Origin: JBBSAT01 sp044223665
GTDB lineage: Bacteria > Myxococcota_A > Polyangia > Polyangiales > Sandaracinaceae
Assembly: GCA_044223665.1 (NCBI GenBank)
Contig: JBGALT010000012.1
Span: 1-64,000, forward strand
Direction of reading: 5' to 3'
DNA length: 64,000 bases
The notes below the pieces were generated by a model that did no database searches, was not told the origin of the DNA, and saw nothing but the letters and a program-made list of their open reading frames with translations. The position numbers and the translations under genes were made by a program. Positions 1 through 8,948 of this stretch are shown here, piece by piece. Position 1 is the first letter of the stretch. The number at the start of each line of letters is the position of its first letter.

Positions 1-85
1 GGGCGGGCGGGGGCGGCGGGTCCTCGAACAGCGAGCAGCCGACCGGGAGCGTGAGAGCGAGCAGAGCCGAGGCGATGCGACGCAC
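1..85 (-). CDS. N-terminus of a lipoprotein, cut by the window edge
   Basis: Read on the minus strand from a GTG at 85, this gives an Arg-Arg start, a hydrophobic stretch ALLALTLP and a lipobox-like VGC, followed by an acidic then proline-rich stretch that runs off the left edge. This is a typical lipoprotein signal peptide of the kind repeated throughout the window. Another in-frame GTG lies at 100. The gene is divergent from the lipoprotein starting at 182. Nothing can be said about its function. Confidence 0.4.
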   Translation of the reverse strand, partial: MRRIASALLALTLPVGCSLFEDPPPPPA

Positions 86-181
86 GCGGGCAGCGTACAC
101 GGTCGCCCGCGACGTCGCTCACACGAGGGCCCTGGGGGAGCGACGGCGTTCGTGAGACGCTGGCCCGCTCGGAGGTCGCTC

Positions 182-2185
182 ATGCCCGACGCCCGCCTCG
201 TGGCGAACGTGCCCGTCCTCGTGCTCACGGTCCTTCTCTCGGCAGGATGCAACGGCGGCAACGCGCCGCCGGCCCAGCTCGACGCCGGCACACCCACGGA
301 CGGCGGCGACGGTACCGACGCCTACCGTCGCCCCGACGTCGGGGTCGACGCCGGGCCGAGCTGCACGACGCTGCTCTCGCACGACGACACCGACCTGCCG
401 CTCTGGCCGGCGCTCGAGCTGCTGACCGACGACGCGACGACCGAGACCGGGCACCGTCTCGTCTTCGATCCGGCGGAGCATCCGACGCTCGGGATGCAGC
501 TCGGGGGCTTCCTGCCGACGCTCACCGACGATCTGCGCACGGTCGACGGCTTCGGCGTGAATGCCGAGGCGGTGTTCCGCTTCGCGCGTCACTTCGACGA
601 GGCCATGCTCGCCGCGCGGCCGCTGGACGAGCACGCGGGCTTGGGCTTCGTCGTGATCTCGCCCGGCCCGCCGCGCTTCGTGCCGGCCCTGATCTCCACG
701 ACCGACGAGGGCGCGACCCTCGTGCTCGCGCCGCTTCGCCCGCTCCCCGAGCAGGCCGAGGTGGCCGCGTTCGTGTCGCGCGATCTCGCCGACGCGGCCC
801 GCGGCTGCTTCGAGCCCTCGGCCGAGATGAGCGGCATGCTCGCCGCGCCCGACGCGCGAATGCAGGCTGCCATCGACGCGCTCGTCACGGTGGGCGCCAT
901 CGGCGGCGCGAGCGATCTCGTCGGCCTCGTCGCGTACCCGACGCAGTCGACGACGCCGGACTCCGTGGCCGTGGCGCACGACGTCGCCAGCCGCACGTTC
1001 ACCTGGTCGGTGCCGCCCACGTGTGTCGAGGAGGCGAGCTGGCGCCACTGCGAGGGTCGCTTCGTCGCCGGCGACTACCGCGGCGCCGACGGCGTGCTGC
1101 ATCGCGCTCGCGGCGCGGCGGCCACCCCGCAGCGCACCTACGAGCTGCCGGTCTCGATCTGGCTGCCGCTCCACGCGACGGGGCCCGTGCCCATGCTGAT
1201 CTACGGCCACGGCCTCGGCGGCGGGCGAGATCAAGGGGAGGTGCTCGCCGGGTTCGCCGCGCCGCACGGCATCGCCACCGTCGCGATCGACGCCCAGATG
1301 CACGGCGAGCACCCGACGGCGACGCCCGACGCCGCGACGCTCACCGTCGTCCTCCAGTTCTTCGGGATCCACCTCGACACGCTCACGTCGCGCGCGCTCG
1401 AGGCCGCGCGCCTCCGCGACAACTTCCGTGCGAGCACGTGGGACAAGCTCCAGCTGCTCTCGCTGCTCCGCACCCACCCCGACGTGGACGGAGACGCCGC
1501 TCCGGATCTCGACACCTCGCGCTTCGCCTATCTCGGCGTCTCACTCGGCGGCATCATGGGGCCCGAGCTGCTCGCGCTCTCCGGCGACCTCGGCGCCGGC
1601 GTGCTGGTCGTCCCCGGAGGGCGCGTGTCGGCGATCATCTCCGACAGCGAGACGTTCTCGTCGCTGGTGGTGGGCGTGCGCCCGCGCGGGACGACCGAGG
1701 GCGATGTCCGCCGCTTCTTCCCCATCCTGCAGACCATCCTCGATCCGGGCGACGCCGCGAGCTACGGGCCACACGTGCTCGCCGATCGCCTTCCCTCGGC
1801 GGGGGCGCCCGAGAGCGTGCTCGTCGGCGTCGTGCTCGACGACGACACGGTCCCGAACATCTCGAACTACACGCTCGCGCGCGCGCTCGGCACCATCCCG
1901 ATCGTCGAGGACGAGCTGCGGCCGGTGCCGGGGCTCTCCGCCGTCGCCGGGCCCCTCGTCTCGAACTACCCGGACGGCGCCGGGGGGCACGTGACGGCGG
2001 GTCTCATCCAGTTCGACGTCATCGGCGTGCCCGGGGGCGGCACGGAGATGGCCACCCACAGCAACGTCGGCGACAGCGACGTCGGCGCGAGCGCCTGGCT
2101 CGACTTCCTCGACACCCACTTCGCCGGCTCCGGCGCGCGCATCCGCGACCCGTACGCCGCGCTGGGCCTGCCGCACGCGATGTGA
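182..2185 (+). CDS. alpha/beta-hydrolase lipoprotein
   Basis: Predicted outer-membrane or periplasmic lipoprotein of 667 residues. The chosen ATG gives a signal peptide ending in LLSAGC (lipidated Cys near residue 23); an earlier in-frame start at 152 would place ten extra residues before it. A short Asp/Gly/Ala linker follows, then a large domain. Near residue 345 YGHGLGGG resembles an oxyanion-hole HG motif, and YLGVSLGGIMG has the GxSxG nucleophile elbow of alpha/beta hydrolases. The serine points to an esterase- or lipase-like enzyme acting outside the cytoplasm; the substrate cannot be told. The first ~300 residues match no domain I recognise. It stands alone, with ~100 bp before the next gene. 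Confidence 0.75.
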   Translation: MPDARLVANVPVLVLTVLLSAGCNGGNAPPAQLDAGTPTDGGDGTDAYRRPDVGVDAGPSCTTLLSHDDTDLPLWPALELLTDDATTETGHRLVFDPAEHPTLGMQLGGFLPTLTDDLRTVDGFGVNAEAVFRFARHFDEAMLAARPLDEHAGLGFVVISPGPPRFVPALISTTDEGATLVLAPLRPLPEQAEVAAFVSRDLADAARGCFEPSAEMSGMLAAPDARMQAAIDALVTVGAIGGASDLVGLVAYPTQSTTPDSVAVAHDVASRTFTWSVPPTCVEEASWRHCEGRFVAGDYRGADGVLHRARGAAATPQRTYELPVSIWLPLHATGPVPMLIYGHGLGGGRDQGEVLAGFAAPHGIATVAIDAQMHGEHPTATPDAATLTVVLQFFGIHLDTLTSRALEAARLRDNFRASTWDKLQLLSLLRTHPDVDGDAAPDLDTSRFAYLGVSLGGIMGPELLALSGDLGAGVLVVPGGRVSAIISDSETFSSLVVGVRPRGTTEGDVRRFFPILQTILDPGDAASYGPHVLADRLPSAGAPESVLVGVVLDDDTVPNISNYTLARALGTIPIVEDELRPVPGLSAVAGPLVSNYPDGAGGHVTAGLIQFDVIGVPGGGTEMATHSNVGDSDVGASAWLDFLDTHFAGSGARIRDPYAALGLPHAM

Positions 2186-2281
2186 GGGCGGGCTGCCGCC
2201 GGCGCCGTCGCCTCGTCTCGCGCGACGATTCTGCGACGGCGTGGGCCAGGAAACGTTCCAGTTCCTCACCGATCTGATAAC

Positions 2282-2710
2282 TTGCGTGCCGCCGTGGCAG
2301 CCGCCGAATTCGAGATCGACTACGACGCCGCCTTCCAGCTGTACCGCGAGCGCTTCGCCGAGCGCTTCGGAGAGCGCGCCGAGGGCGCGTTCGTGAAGTT
2401 CGGCAAGCACATGATCAAACGCCTGCCGCGGGGCGAGTTCGATCGGAGGCTCGACACGTACGTGCGCCTCCACAAGGCCTGCAAGAAGATGCTCGACAGC
2501 GGCTCGACCATCTCCGATGCGCTCGTTCTCGACTTCGACGAGTCGGCGGCGTGGATCGCCGTGGAGGCCCCCAACGTCCACGCGATGTTCCGGGGCGAGA
2601 TGGGCGATCCGCGTCGCGCCGCGCCGGAGCTGCTCCGCGCGGAGCCGGACGAGAACGCGATCACGAGCGAGATGGAGCAGTCCAGCTTGAAGGTGACGCG
2701 GCGCGGTTGA
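2282..2710 (+). CDS. hypothetical protein, 142 aa
   Basis: A small soluble protein that I do not recognise. It is rich in Arg, Lys and Glu, without signal peptide or membrane segment, and looks mostly helical (for example YRERFAERFGERAEGAFVKF). The start is either TTG at 2282 or GTG at 2294; the second removes only four residues. Codon usage with strong third-position G+C matches the neighbouring real genes. It ends 30 bp before the convergent CYP51-ferredoxin gene. No function can be assigned. Confidence 0.55.
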   Translation: MRAAVAAAEFEIDYDAAFQLYRERFAERFGERAEGAFVKFGKHMIKRLPRGEFDRRLDTYVRLHKACKKMLDSGSTISDALVLDFDESAAWIAVEAPNVHAMFRGEMGDPRRAAPELLRAEPDENAITSEMEQSSLKVTRRG

Positions 2711-2740
2711 GCCTCGCCGCGGGCTTCTTCGCCGCGCGTG

Positions 2741-4480
2741 TCAGTCCTCTTCGAGGCGGATGGTGCGCGTCGGGCAGTGCTTGGCCGCCATGCGCACCTT
2801 GTCGTGCAGCTCGGCGGGCGGGCGCGCGACCTTGAGCATCACCTTGTTGTCCTTGCCGAGCGCGAACACCTCGGGCGCCTCGCCGACGCAGACGGCGTGG
2901 CCCTGGCAGAGGTCGCGGTCGACGCGGATCCGGAGCTCGGCGGCGGGGCGCGCCGGCTCGCTCGGGGCCATGCCCGCGTGCGCGTGCGCCGGGCAGCCTG
3001 CGGCCGCCGCCTTGGCGGCCGTCTCGGGCCCCGCCGCGCCGTCGGCGGCCTGCGCGAGCTCGGCGCCCATCGCCATCGACACGCTCGGCTGCGCGCGGCG
3101 GCGGTAGCGGACGCGGCAGGGCTCGGCCGGGCCGATCACCAGGCCGCGGAAGTCCGGCCGGATCGCGTCGCCGCAGAGCCCGAACTCGAACTGGCCGAGG
3201 AAGAGCGCCAGGATGGCCTTGATCTGCAGCAGCGCGAACGCGTTGCCGAGGCACTTGTGCCGGCCGCCGCCGAACGCGATGTAGGCCCAGTCCTTCTTGT
3301 CTTCGTTGCGCGGCGCGAGGAAGCGCTCGGGCTCGAACGCGTCGGGATCGGGGAACACCCCCGGCAGGCGGTGCGACACGGTCGGCGAGACGATCACCCA
3401 CGTCCCCTTCGGGATGAACCAGTTCTTGAAGACGAAGTCCTTCATCGCCACGCGGACGAGCATGAAGAGCGGCGGGTGCAGCCGCAGCGCCTCCTTCACG
3501 CAGGCCTCGATGTACTCGAGCTCGCGGAGCGAGCCGTGCGCGACGGGCTTGCCGCCGCCGAAGACGCGATCGACCTCGGCGGTGGCGCGCGCGAGGGTCG
3601 TCGGGTTCTGCAGCAGCTCGAGCAGCGTCCACGCCGTGGTGACCGAGCTCGTGTGGTGGCCGGCGAAGATGGCCGCCAGGAGCAGGCCCGTGATCTCGTC
3701 GTCCGTCAGCTTGCGGCCGTCGGTGTACTTCGAGTCCATGAGGGTCTGCAGGAAGTCCTCGCCGACCCGGCCCTGCTTCTCGCGCTCGCGCACGATCTCC
3801 GAGATCATCTCGACCATCCGCACGCGGGCCTTGTCGCGCTTGCGGAACGAGGGAATCGGCAGGTGCGCGTTGACGTACGCGAGCGGCGTCACGCCGCCCT
3901 CGAGGTCGTGATAGACGCGCGCGAACTCCTCGCTCATGCCCTCGCGGAACTCCTTGCCCAGCAAGCAGCGGCTCGAGGTGAAGCTCGTGAGCGCGCGGCA
4001 GAGCTCGACGAAGTCGACGACGCCGGTCTGGCCCCAGCTGCGCGTGGTGTCCTCGGTCTCCTTCACCACGGCCTCGCCGTAAGTGCGCATGCGGCGATCC
4101 TGGAGCGCCGGGAGCAGCATCTTGAGCTGCTCGGCCATCTTCTCGGGGGAAGCGTCGTAGACGATGTCCTTGCCGAAGACGGGCGTCATGATCTTGTACG
4201 CCTCCATCGGAGACATGTGCGCGTCCGGCGCGCGGAACACCGCCTCGTGCGCGTCGGGGCCGAAGAGCGCCACCATCTGGCGGCCGGCGACGTCGAAGGC
4301 CGCGACCTCGCCCAGCTCGCGGCTCGCGCGCATCAGGAGCTCGACCGTGCCGCGCACGAACTCGACGGTGTGGCCGACGACCGGCATGCCGCCCGAGAGC
4401 AGCGGCGCATGCGAGAGGCCGGGCGGGGGCGGCGCTTTCTTCTGAGGGCGCGCGCTCTTGAGGACGTCGGTGAGCTCCAT
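2741..4480 (-). CDS. sterol 14-alpha-demethylase (CYP51) fused to a 3Fe-4S ferredoxin
   Basis: A 579-residue natural fusion. Residues ~25-460 are a P450: the CYP51 B'-helix signature YxxxxPVFGxxxxYD at 95-109, the CYP51 I-helix motif FAGHHTSS at 272-279, ExxR at 330-333, and the haem-binding loop FGGGRHKC with axial Cys410. After an Ala/Pro linker, residues ~515-579 form a small ferredoxin with C525-x5-C531 and C569-Pro, the pattern of one-cluster 3Fe-4S ferredoxins that feed P450s. CYP51 removes the 14-alpha methyl group from lanosterol-type sterols; the same fusion is known from Methylococcus capsulatus. The ATG at 4480 gives the natural CYP51 N-terminus; the open frame continues upstream only as a shadow. 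Divergent from the AEC transporter. No other sterol gene is in the window, so the sterol substrate is inferred from the family. Confidence 0.9.
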   Translation of the reverse strand: MELTDVLKSARPQKKAPPPPGLSHAPLLSGGMPVVGHTVEFVRGTVELLMRASRELGEVAAFDVAGRQMVALFGPDAHEAVFRAPDAHMSPMEAYKIMTPVFGKDIVYDASPEKMAEQLKMLLPALQDRRMRTYGEAVVKETEDTTRSWGQTGVVDFVELCRALTSFTSSRCLLGKEFREGMSEEFARVYHDLEGGVTPLAYVNAHLPIPSFRKRDKARVRMVEMISEIVREREKQGRVGEDFLQTLMDSKYTDGRKLTDDEITGLLLAAIFAGHHTSSVTTAWTLLELLQNPTTLARATAEVDRVFGGGKPVAHGSLRELEYIEACVKEALRLHPPLFMLVRVAMKDFVFKNWFIPKGTWVIVSPTVSHRLPGVFPDPDAFEPERFLAPRNEDKKDWAYIAFGGGRHKCLGNAFALLQIKAILALFLGQFEFGLCGDAIRPDFRGLVIGPAEPCRVRYRRRAQPSVSMAMGAELAQAADGAAGPETAAKAAAAGCPAHAHAGMAPSEPARPAAELRIRVDRDLCQGHAVCVGEAPEVFALGKDNKVMLKVARPPAELHDKVRMAAKHCPTRTIRLEED

Positions 4481-4603
4481 GGCCGGCCCGTCTGCCACGT
4501 TCTGGCCGAGACGCAACGGAAGCGATCCGCCTGGAATCTGGAGCGTTTGTCGTTGCAACCGTTGCGCGCGCCAGGCTCCTCCGGCCATGCTGCGCGCCTG
4601 CCG

Positions 4604-5572
4604 ATGGCTTCGTCGCGCGTGGTCCTCGAGACGGTGCTCGCCGTGCTCGCCGTGATGGGTGTCGGAGCCCTGGCCCGCAGGGCCGGAATCGTGTCGGGGG
4701 AGGGCGCCAAGGCGATGAGCCGCCTCGTGGCCGACGTGACGTTCCCGGCGCTCTGCCTCGATGGCCTGGCGGGTGCCGACGTCAGTGCGATCCGCGCGGG
4801 CGGGGTCATCGCCGCCCTGGGATTCCTCACGCTGGCCGTCGCGGCCGTGGCGGCGTGGGCGCTCGTGTGGGCCGTGCGCCTGCCCGAGCGCGAGGCGCCG
4901 ACCGCGCGCTTCGCCATCAGCATCGGCAACTGGATCTTCCTCCCGCTGCCGGTCGCCGAGGCGCTCTACGGGGGCGAGGGAACGACGATCGTCGTCCTGA
5001 ACAACGTCGGCGCGCAGATCTTCCTGTGGACGGCGGGGCTCGTGCTGCTGCGCGGGGGAGGCGTCGATCGGGGCGCCGCCCGCGCCATCGTGCGCAGCCC
5101 GGGTCTGTGGGCGACGCTGGCCGGGATCGCGCTGGCGCTCGGTCGGCCGCTCTTGCCGCCCTCGCTCGGCGCGCTCGACCCGATGGTCGGCGTGGGCGCG
5201 ACCGCCGTGCACTGGGTCGCCACGCTCACCATTCCGCTGGTCTCGGTGGCCATCGGAGCGCAGCTGGCTGCGCCGCGTGCGCCCGCGCCGGCGCGCTCCG
5301 TCGCCGCGATCGTCGTGGGCCGGCTCCTCGTGGCGCCACTCGTGGTGGGCGGCCTGCTCGAGCTCGCGCTCCGCGCGGGGCTCATCGCGCTGACGCCCGA
5401 GGCCCGCATGACCGAGCACCTCGTCGCGGCGATGCCGGTCTCGCTCAGCGCTGCGGCGCTGGTCGAGCGCTACGAGGGCGACGGGCCGCTCGTCTCACGC
5501 GCGATCCTGGTGACGACGCTGCTCAGCGTGGTCACGGCGCCGCTCTGGATGCTGGCCGTCGAGCGGCTCTGA
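4604..5572 (+). CDS. AEC-family (auxin efflux carrier-like) permease
   Basis: A 322-residue integral membrane protein with about ten hydrophobic segments in two halves separated by a short hydrophilic stretch, as in the AEC/BASS-like fold. Typical features are an N-terminal VLAVMGVGALARRAGI segment, the FPALCLDGL region and the NWIFLPLPVAEALYG segment. Bacterial AEC members carry organic acids such as malonate or malate across the inner membrane; the substrate here is unknown. The start at 4604 directly begins the first transmembrane segment. It is divergent from CYP51 with 123 bp between the starts, and is followed by a GC-rich hairpin. Confidence 0.8.
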   Translation: MASSRVVLETVLAVLAVMGVGALARRAGIVSGEGAKAMSRLVADVTFPALCLDGLAGADVSAIRAGGVIAALGFLTLAVAAVAAWALVWAVRLPEREAPTARFAISIGNWIFLPLPVAEALYGGEGTTIVVLNNVGAQIFLWTAGLVLLRGGGVDRGAARAIVRSPGLWATLAGIALALGRPLLPPSLGALDPMVGVGATAVHWVATLTIPLVSVAIGAQLAAPRAPAPARSVAAIVVGRLLVAPLVVGGLLELALRAGLIALTPEARMTEHLVAAMPVSLSAAALVERYEGDGPLVSRAILVTTLLSVVTAPLWMLAVERL

Positions 5573-5578
5573 CTCCTC

Positions 5579-5597
5579 GGGGCCGATACGCGGCCCC
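5579..5597 (+). terminator. GC-rich hairpin after the AEC gene
   Basis: Perfect stem GGGGCC/GGCCCC with a 7-nt loop, 6 bp after the stop codon. No T-run follows. Nearly the same sequence, inverted, follows the JmjC gene at 47701-47719, which suggests a shared terminator-like or REP-like element. Confidence 0.45.
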
Positions 5598-5810
5598 GCC
5601 CCGACCGAGCAAGTCGGATCGGGGCCCCACCCCACGTTCCGCCGCTCCCTGCGCGAGCTTCGCTCGCTCCGTTCGCGCGCGCGACGACCCTCGGTCTGCG
5701 CGGCGCACGCTTCGTCGCCGGAACGCGCTCGGCTCGCGTAGTCCATGCCCGGCGCAGCCCGCTGCGAAGGTCGGGCCCTCGGGGCCGACGGCACGCGCGG
5801 AGCGACGGCC

Positions 5811-6704
5811 TCAGAGCGGGCGGGCGACGGCGGCGTCGGCCACGTAGCCGCGTCCGTTCTCCCAGTGGCCCGGCGTGGCGGTCGCATTGCCTGCGCCGTC
5901 CACGTCGAGGATCCAGAGGCCCTCGTGCCCTTCCTGCGTGGTGCTGCCGGCGCACAGGATCGGCGTGCGCACCCCCGGCAGGTCGAGCCGGTAGTGGCGA
6001 TGGATGTGGCCGTGCACGAGGCATCCGCGGTCGATCCCGCGAAGGGCCTCGAGGAGCGCGTCGGCGTTCTCGAGGCCGTGCAGCGCCGCGTCCGGCTGCC
6101 CGTTCGCCTTCCGAGGCGCGTAGTGGGTCGCCACGATCACGAAGCGGTCGCGCAGGCGCGAGTCCACGATCGCGCGCCGCAGCCCGGCGAGCTGGGCCTC
6201 CGGCACGCGCCCGCTCGAGCGCCAGGGCTCCGGGTTGGGACGCGCGCTCGAGACGAGCACGATCGCGCAGCCGGGGAAGAGGCGAACGCGCGGCCACCCG
6301 CCCTCGGTCGCGAGGTCGTCGCAGTCGGTGGTCATCCAGCGGGCGAAGTGGCGATCGAAGCGCGCCTCGCGGACGCCGTCGGGCAGGTAGAGATCGTGGT
6401 TGCCCGGCAGCACGACGAGCCCTCGCGGGCGATCGGCGAGCGGCGCGACCGCGCGCTCGGCCGCGGACAGCTCCGCCTCGCTGCCGAGGATGGTGAAGTC
6501 GCCGGTGCCGAGGGCGAGGTCGATCCGCTCGGCCTCCGCGAAGCGCGCGAGCTCGGCGAGCTTCTCCCTGGACCGGGCGAAGTGGGGCCGGCGGCGGAGC
6601 GCGTGGTTCAGGCCGCCGACGAGGCGCTTTCCGAGCCAGTCGCGGAACGGGATCTCGCTCGCGGGGACGTCGACGTGGACGTCGCTGAAGTGGAGGATCC
6701 TCAT
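5811..6704 (-). CDS. calcineurin-like metallophosphoesterase
   Basis: A 297-residue cytoplasmic enzyme of the metallophosphatase superfamily. The motifs are visible in order: SDVHVD near residue 8 (metal ligands D and H), GTGDF (second metal site), LPGNHD (the GNHD signature), ATHYAP and a C-terminal GHIHRHY. Such enzymes hydrolyse phosphodiesters or phosphomonoesters using two metal ions; the substrate is not evident. It is the last gene of a minus-strand run rplM-rpsI-argC and starts 19 bp after argC, so co-transcription is likely. The 238 bp downstream hold no other gene. Confidence 0.85.
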   Translation of the reverse strand: MRILHFSDVHVDVPASEIPFRDWLGKRLVGGLNHALRRRPHFARSREKLAELARFAEAERIDLALGTGDFTILGSEAELSAAERAVAPLADRPRGLVVLPGNHDLYLPDGVREARFDRHFARWMTTDCDDLATEGGWPRVRLFPGCAIVLVSSARPNPEPWRSSGRVPEAQLAGLRRAIVDSRLRDRFVIVATHYAPRKANGQPDAALHGLENADALLEALRGIDRGCLVHGHIHRHYRLDLPGVRTPILCAGSTTQEGHEGLWILDVDGAGNATATPGHWENGRGYVADAAVARPL

Positions 6705-6723
6705 CGACCCTCGCGGCGCGCCG

Positions 6724-7773
6724 TCATGGCCAGCCCGCGGGAGCGCCGAGCCCGGCGCCTTCGGGCAGCCCGAAGCGCACGTTGAAGCACTGCACGGCCT
6801 GACCGCTCGCGCCCTTCACGAGGTTGTCGATCGCGCCCTGCGCGAGGAGCCAGCCGGTGCGCTCGTCGAGCGCGTACGACACGTGCGCGCGGTTGCTTCC
6901 GCGGACCCAGAGCGTGTCGGGGCAGCTGCCGGCGTCGTGGACGAACACGCTCGGCGATCCCTCGTAGAGGGCCCGCGCCTCGCGGGTGGCGTCCTCGGCG
7001 CTCACGCCGGCCGGCAGGCGAACGTACACGCTCGAGAGGATCCCGCGGGTCATCGGCACGAGGTGCGGCGTGAAGATCACGCGCACCGGCTTGCCGGCGA
7101 GCGCCGAGATCTCCTGCTCGATCTCGGGCGTGTGGCGGTGACCACCGGCGATCTTGTAGGCGCGGATGCCTTCGCTCGTCTCCGCGAAGTGCGTGCGCTC
7201 CCCCGGCGTCCTTCCCGCGCCCGACACACCGCTCTTGGCGTCGACGACGAGCGGGGCGCCGTCGAGCCAGCCGCGCCGGGCGAGCGGGGCGAGGGGCAGG
7301 ATCGAGGCGGTGGGAAAGCAGCCGGGGACCGCGATCAGATCGCTCTTGCGGATCGCCTCGCGGTGCAGCTCCGGCAAGCCGTAGACGGCCGACGGCGCGA
7401 GCTCGGGGGCGCCGTGGTGCCCGTACCAGCGCTCGTGCTCGGCGACGTCGTGGAGGCGGAAGTCGGCCGAGAGGTCGAAGACGATCTTGCCCTTGCGGCG
7501 GAGCTCCCCGCAGAGCTTCGCGCTCGCGCCGTGCGGAAGGCACGAGAACACGGCATCGGCCGCGCCCGCCGTCCGGTCCGCGTCGTGCGCGAGCACCTCG
7601 CCGGGGACGATCCCGGCGAGCGCCGGAAGCACGGTGGCGATCGGCTGCCCGGCCTTGCCGTGCCCGACGAGCTCCGCGATCGAGACGCTCGGGTGGGCGA
7701 GGAGCAGTCGCGTCAGCTCCGCGCCCGTGTACCCACTCGCGCCCAGGATCGAGACCCGGATCCGGTCTTTCAT
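6724..7773 (-). CDS. argC: N-acetyl-gamma-glutamyl-phosphate reductase
   Basis: Third step of arginine biosynthesis: NADPH-dependent reduction of N-acetyl-glutamyl phosphate to the semialdehyde. The 349-residue product has the usual family length. The N-terminal Rossmann motif GASGYTGAE is followed by SCLPHG, and the catalytic cysteine lies in VPGCFPTA; the C-terminal half has the GGHRHTPEIEQE and HLVPMTRG segments typical of ArgC. The ATG at 7773 was chosen because the Rossmann strand begins right after it; the 15 extra upstream residues are unlike the family. It follows the ribosomal pair rplM-rpsI, an order I also recall from other delta-proteobacterial-type genomes. Confidence 0.93.
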   Translation of the reverse strand: MKDRIRVSILGASGYTGAELTRLLLAHPSVSIAELVGHGKAGQPIATVLPALAGIVPGEVLAHDADRTAGAADAVFSCLPHGASAKLCGELRRKGKIVFDLSADFRLHDVAEHERWYGHHGAPELAPSAVYGLPELHREAIRKSDLIAVPGCFPTASILPLAPLARRGWLDGAPLVVDAKSGVSGAGRTPGERTHFAETSEGIRAYKIAGGHRHTPEIEQEISALAGKPVRVIFTPHLVPMTRGILSSVYVRLPAGVSAEDATREARALYEGSPSVFVHDAGSCPDTLWVRGSNRAHVSYALDERTGWLLAQGAIDNLVKGASGQAVQCFNVRFGLPEGAGLGAPAGWP

Positions 7774-7858
7774 CGCATGCGCCTTCGTGCTTCGGAAACC
7801 GAACGAGCCGCGCTGCACTCGGCAACGCGGCTCGCAGACGGACGCCCTGGCTCCTCGA

Positions 7859-8263
7859 TCAGCGCTTGCTGAACTGGAACTTCTTGCGTGCGCCGGGGCG
7901 ACCCGGCTTCTTGCGCTCGGTCTCGCGCGAGTCGCGCGTGAGCAGGCCCGCCTTCTTGAGCGGCGGACGAAGGCCGGGGTCGACGTTCAAGAGGGCGCGC
8001 GAGATGCCGTGCCGGATGGCCTCGGCCTGCGCCGCGACGCCGCCGCCGCAGGTCGTCGCGTAGACGTCGAACTGGCCGACCTTCTCGGAGACCTCGAAGG
8101 CCTGGCGGACGATCATGCGCGAGGTCTCGCGCGGGAAGTAGTCGTCGAGCGTGCGCCCGTTGACGGTGATGGTGCCCTCACCCTTGGAGAGGAACACGCG
8201 GGCGACGGCGCGCTTGCGCTTGCCCGTTCCGTACTGCTTCCCGTGAATCGTCGGCTGCGGCAT
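7859..8263 (-). CDS. rpsI: 30S ribosomal protein S9 (uS9)
   Basis: A 134-residue protein with the S9 hallmarks: GTGKRKRAVARVFL near the N-terminus, the DYFPRE motif, the GGG segment before QAEAIRHGISRALL, and a basic C-terminal tail ending KFQFSKR that reaches the ribosomal P site. The ATG at 8263 gives the family N-terminus; an ATG at 8281 would add six residues. It lies 31 bp downstream of rplM, the universal partner gene. Confidence 0.96.
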   Translation of the reverse strand: MPQPTIHGKQYGTGKRKRAVARVFLSKGEGTITVNGRTLDDYFPRETSRMIVRQAFEVSEKVGQFDVYATTCGGGVAAQAEAIRHGISRALLNVDPGLRPPLKKAGLLTRDSRETERKKPGRPGARKKFQFSKR

Positions 8264-8294
8264 GTCTCTTGGTCTCTCCAAATCTCTCGGCGGC

Positions 8295-8753
8295 TCAGAA
8301 CGTGAAAGCCGCGGGCTTCTGCGCGGCGTGCGGGTGGCTGGCGCCCGCGTAGACCTTCAGCTTGTCGTGCATCTTGCGGCCGAGCGGCGTCTTGGGGAGC
8401 ATGCCCTTGACCGCCTTCTCGAGCGCGAGCTCCGGGCGCCGCTCGAGGAGCAGGCGGTACGGCTCGGCGCGGAAGCCGCCCGGGATGGCCGAGTGCTTGT
8501 AGTAGTGCTTGCCGTCGAGCTTGTTGCCCGTGAGGCGCACCTTCTCGGCGTTGATCACCACGACGTAGTCGCCGGTGTCGTTGTGCTTCGTGTACGCGGG
8601 CGTGTGCTTGCCGCGGAGCACGCTGGCGATGCGAGAGCTGAGACGCCCGAGGGGCTGATCCGTCGCATCGACGATCCACCACTTGCGGGCGATGGCGCCG
8701 TCCTGGACGGGCTGAATGGTCACCGACTTGGTGCTCTTGCTGAGCGCGGACAT
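8295..8753 (-). CDS. rplM: 50S ribosomal protein L13 (uL13)
   Basis: A 152-residue protein with the L13 core: RKWWIVDATDQPLGRLSS, the DTGDYVVVINAEKV segment, HSAIPGGFR, and the AVKGMLPKTPLGR signature near residue 118. It binds 23S rRNA early in large-subunit assembly. It is the first gene of the run rplM-rpsI-argC-phosphoesterase, so the operon promoter should lie in the 195 bp shared with the divergent lipoprotein gene at 8949. Confidence 0.96.
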   Translation of the reverse strand: MSALSKSTKSVTIQPVQDGAIARKWWIVDATDQPLGRLSSRIASVLRGKHTPAYTKHNDTGDYVVVINAEKVRLTGNKLDGKHYYKHSAIPGGFRAEPYRLLLERRPELALEKAVKGMLPKTPLGRKMHDKLKVYAGASHPHAAQKPAAFTF

Positions 8754-8948
8754 GTTGAGCTGCCTCTGGGGGTCTGCGAAAAAGGGCCGAACGTTTAGCG
8801 GTGCGTTCCCGAGGTGTCAAGCGACGTCCGCCGAAGACGCGCGACCCCGGCGCACGCCGCGGTGGCGAGCCGAGCGGCCACCGACGAGCGGCAATCCCGC
8901 GAATTCTCGCGCGCCGCAGAGCGGATCGCGCTTGCTCGGCCCGGGTCC

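Noticed and set aside
119..2277. Long open frames overlapping the first lipoprotein gene on both strands
   Set aside because: Arg/Ala/Gly-rich composition and no start or family match; in DNA of this G+C content stop codons are rare, so shadows several hundred codons long are expected opposite and beside real genes.
2738..4603. Plus-strand frame continuous with the AEC gene from 2738
   Set aside because: The part before 4604 is the reverse complement of the CYP51 gene; only the part from 4604 has membrane-protein composition.
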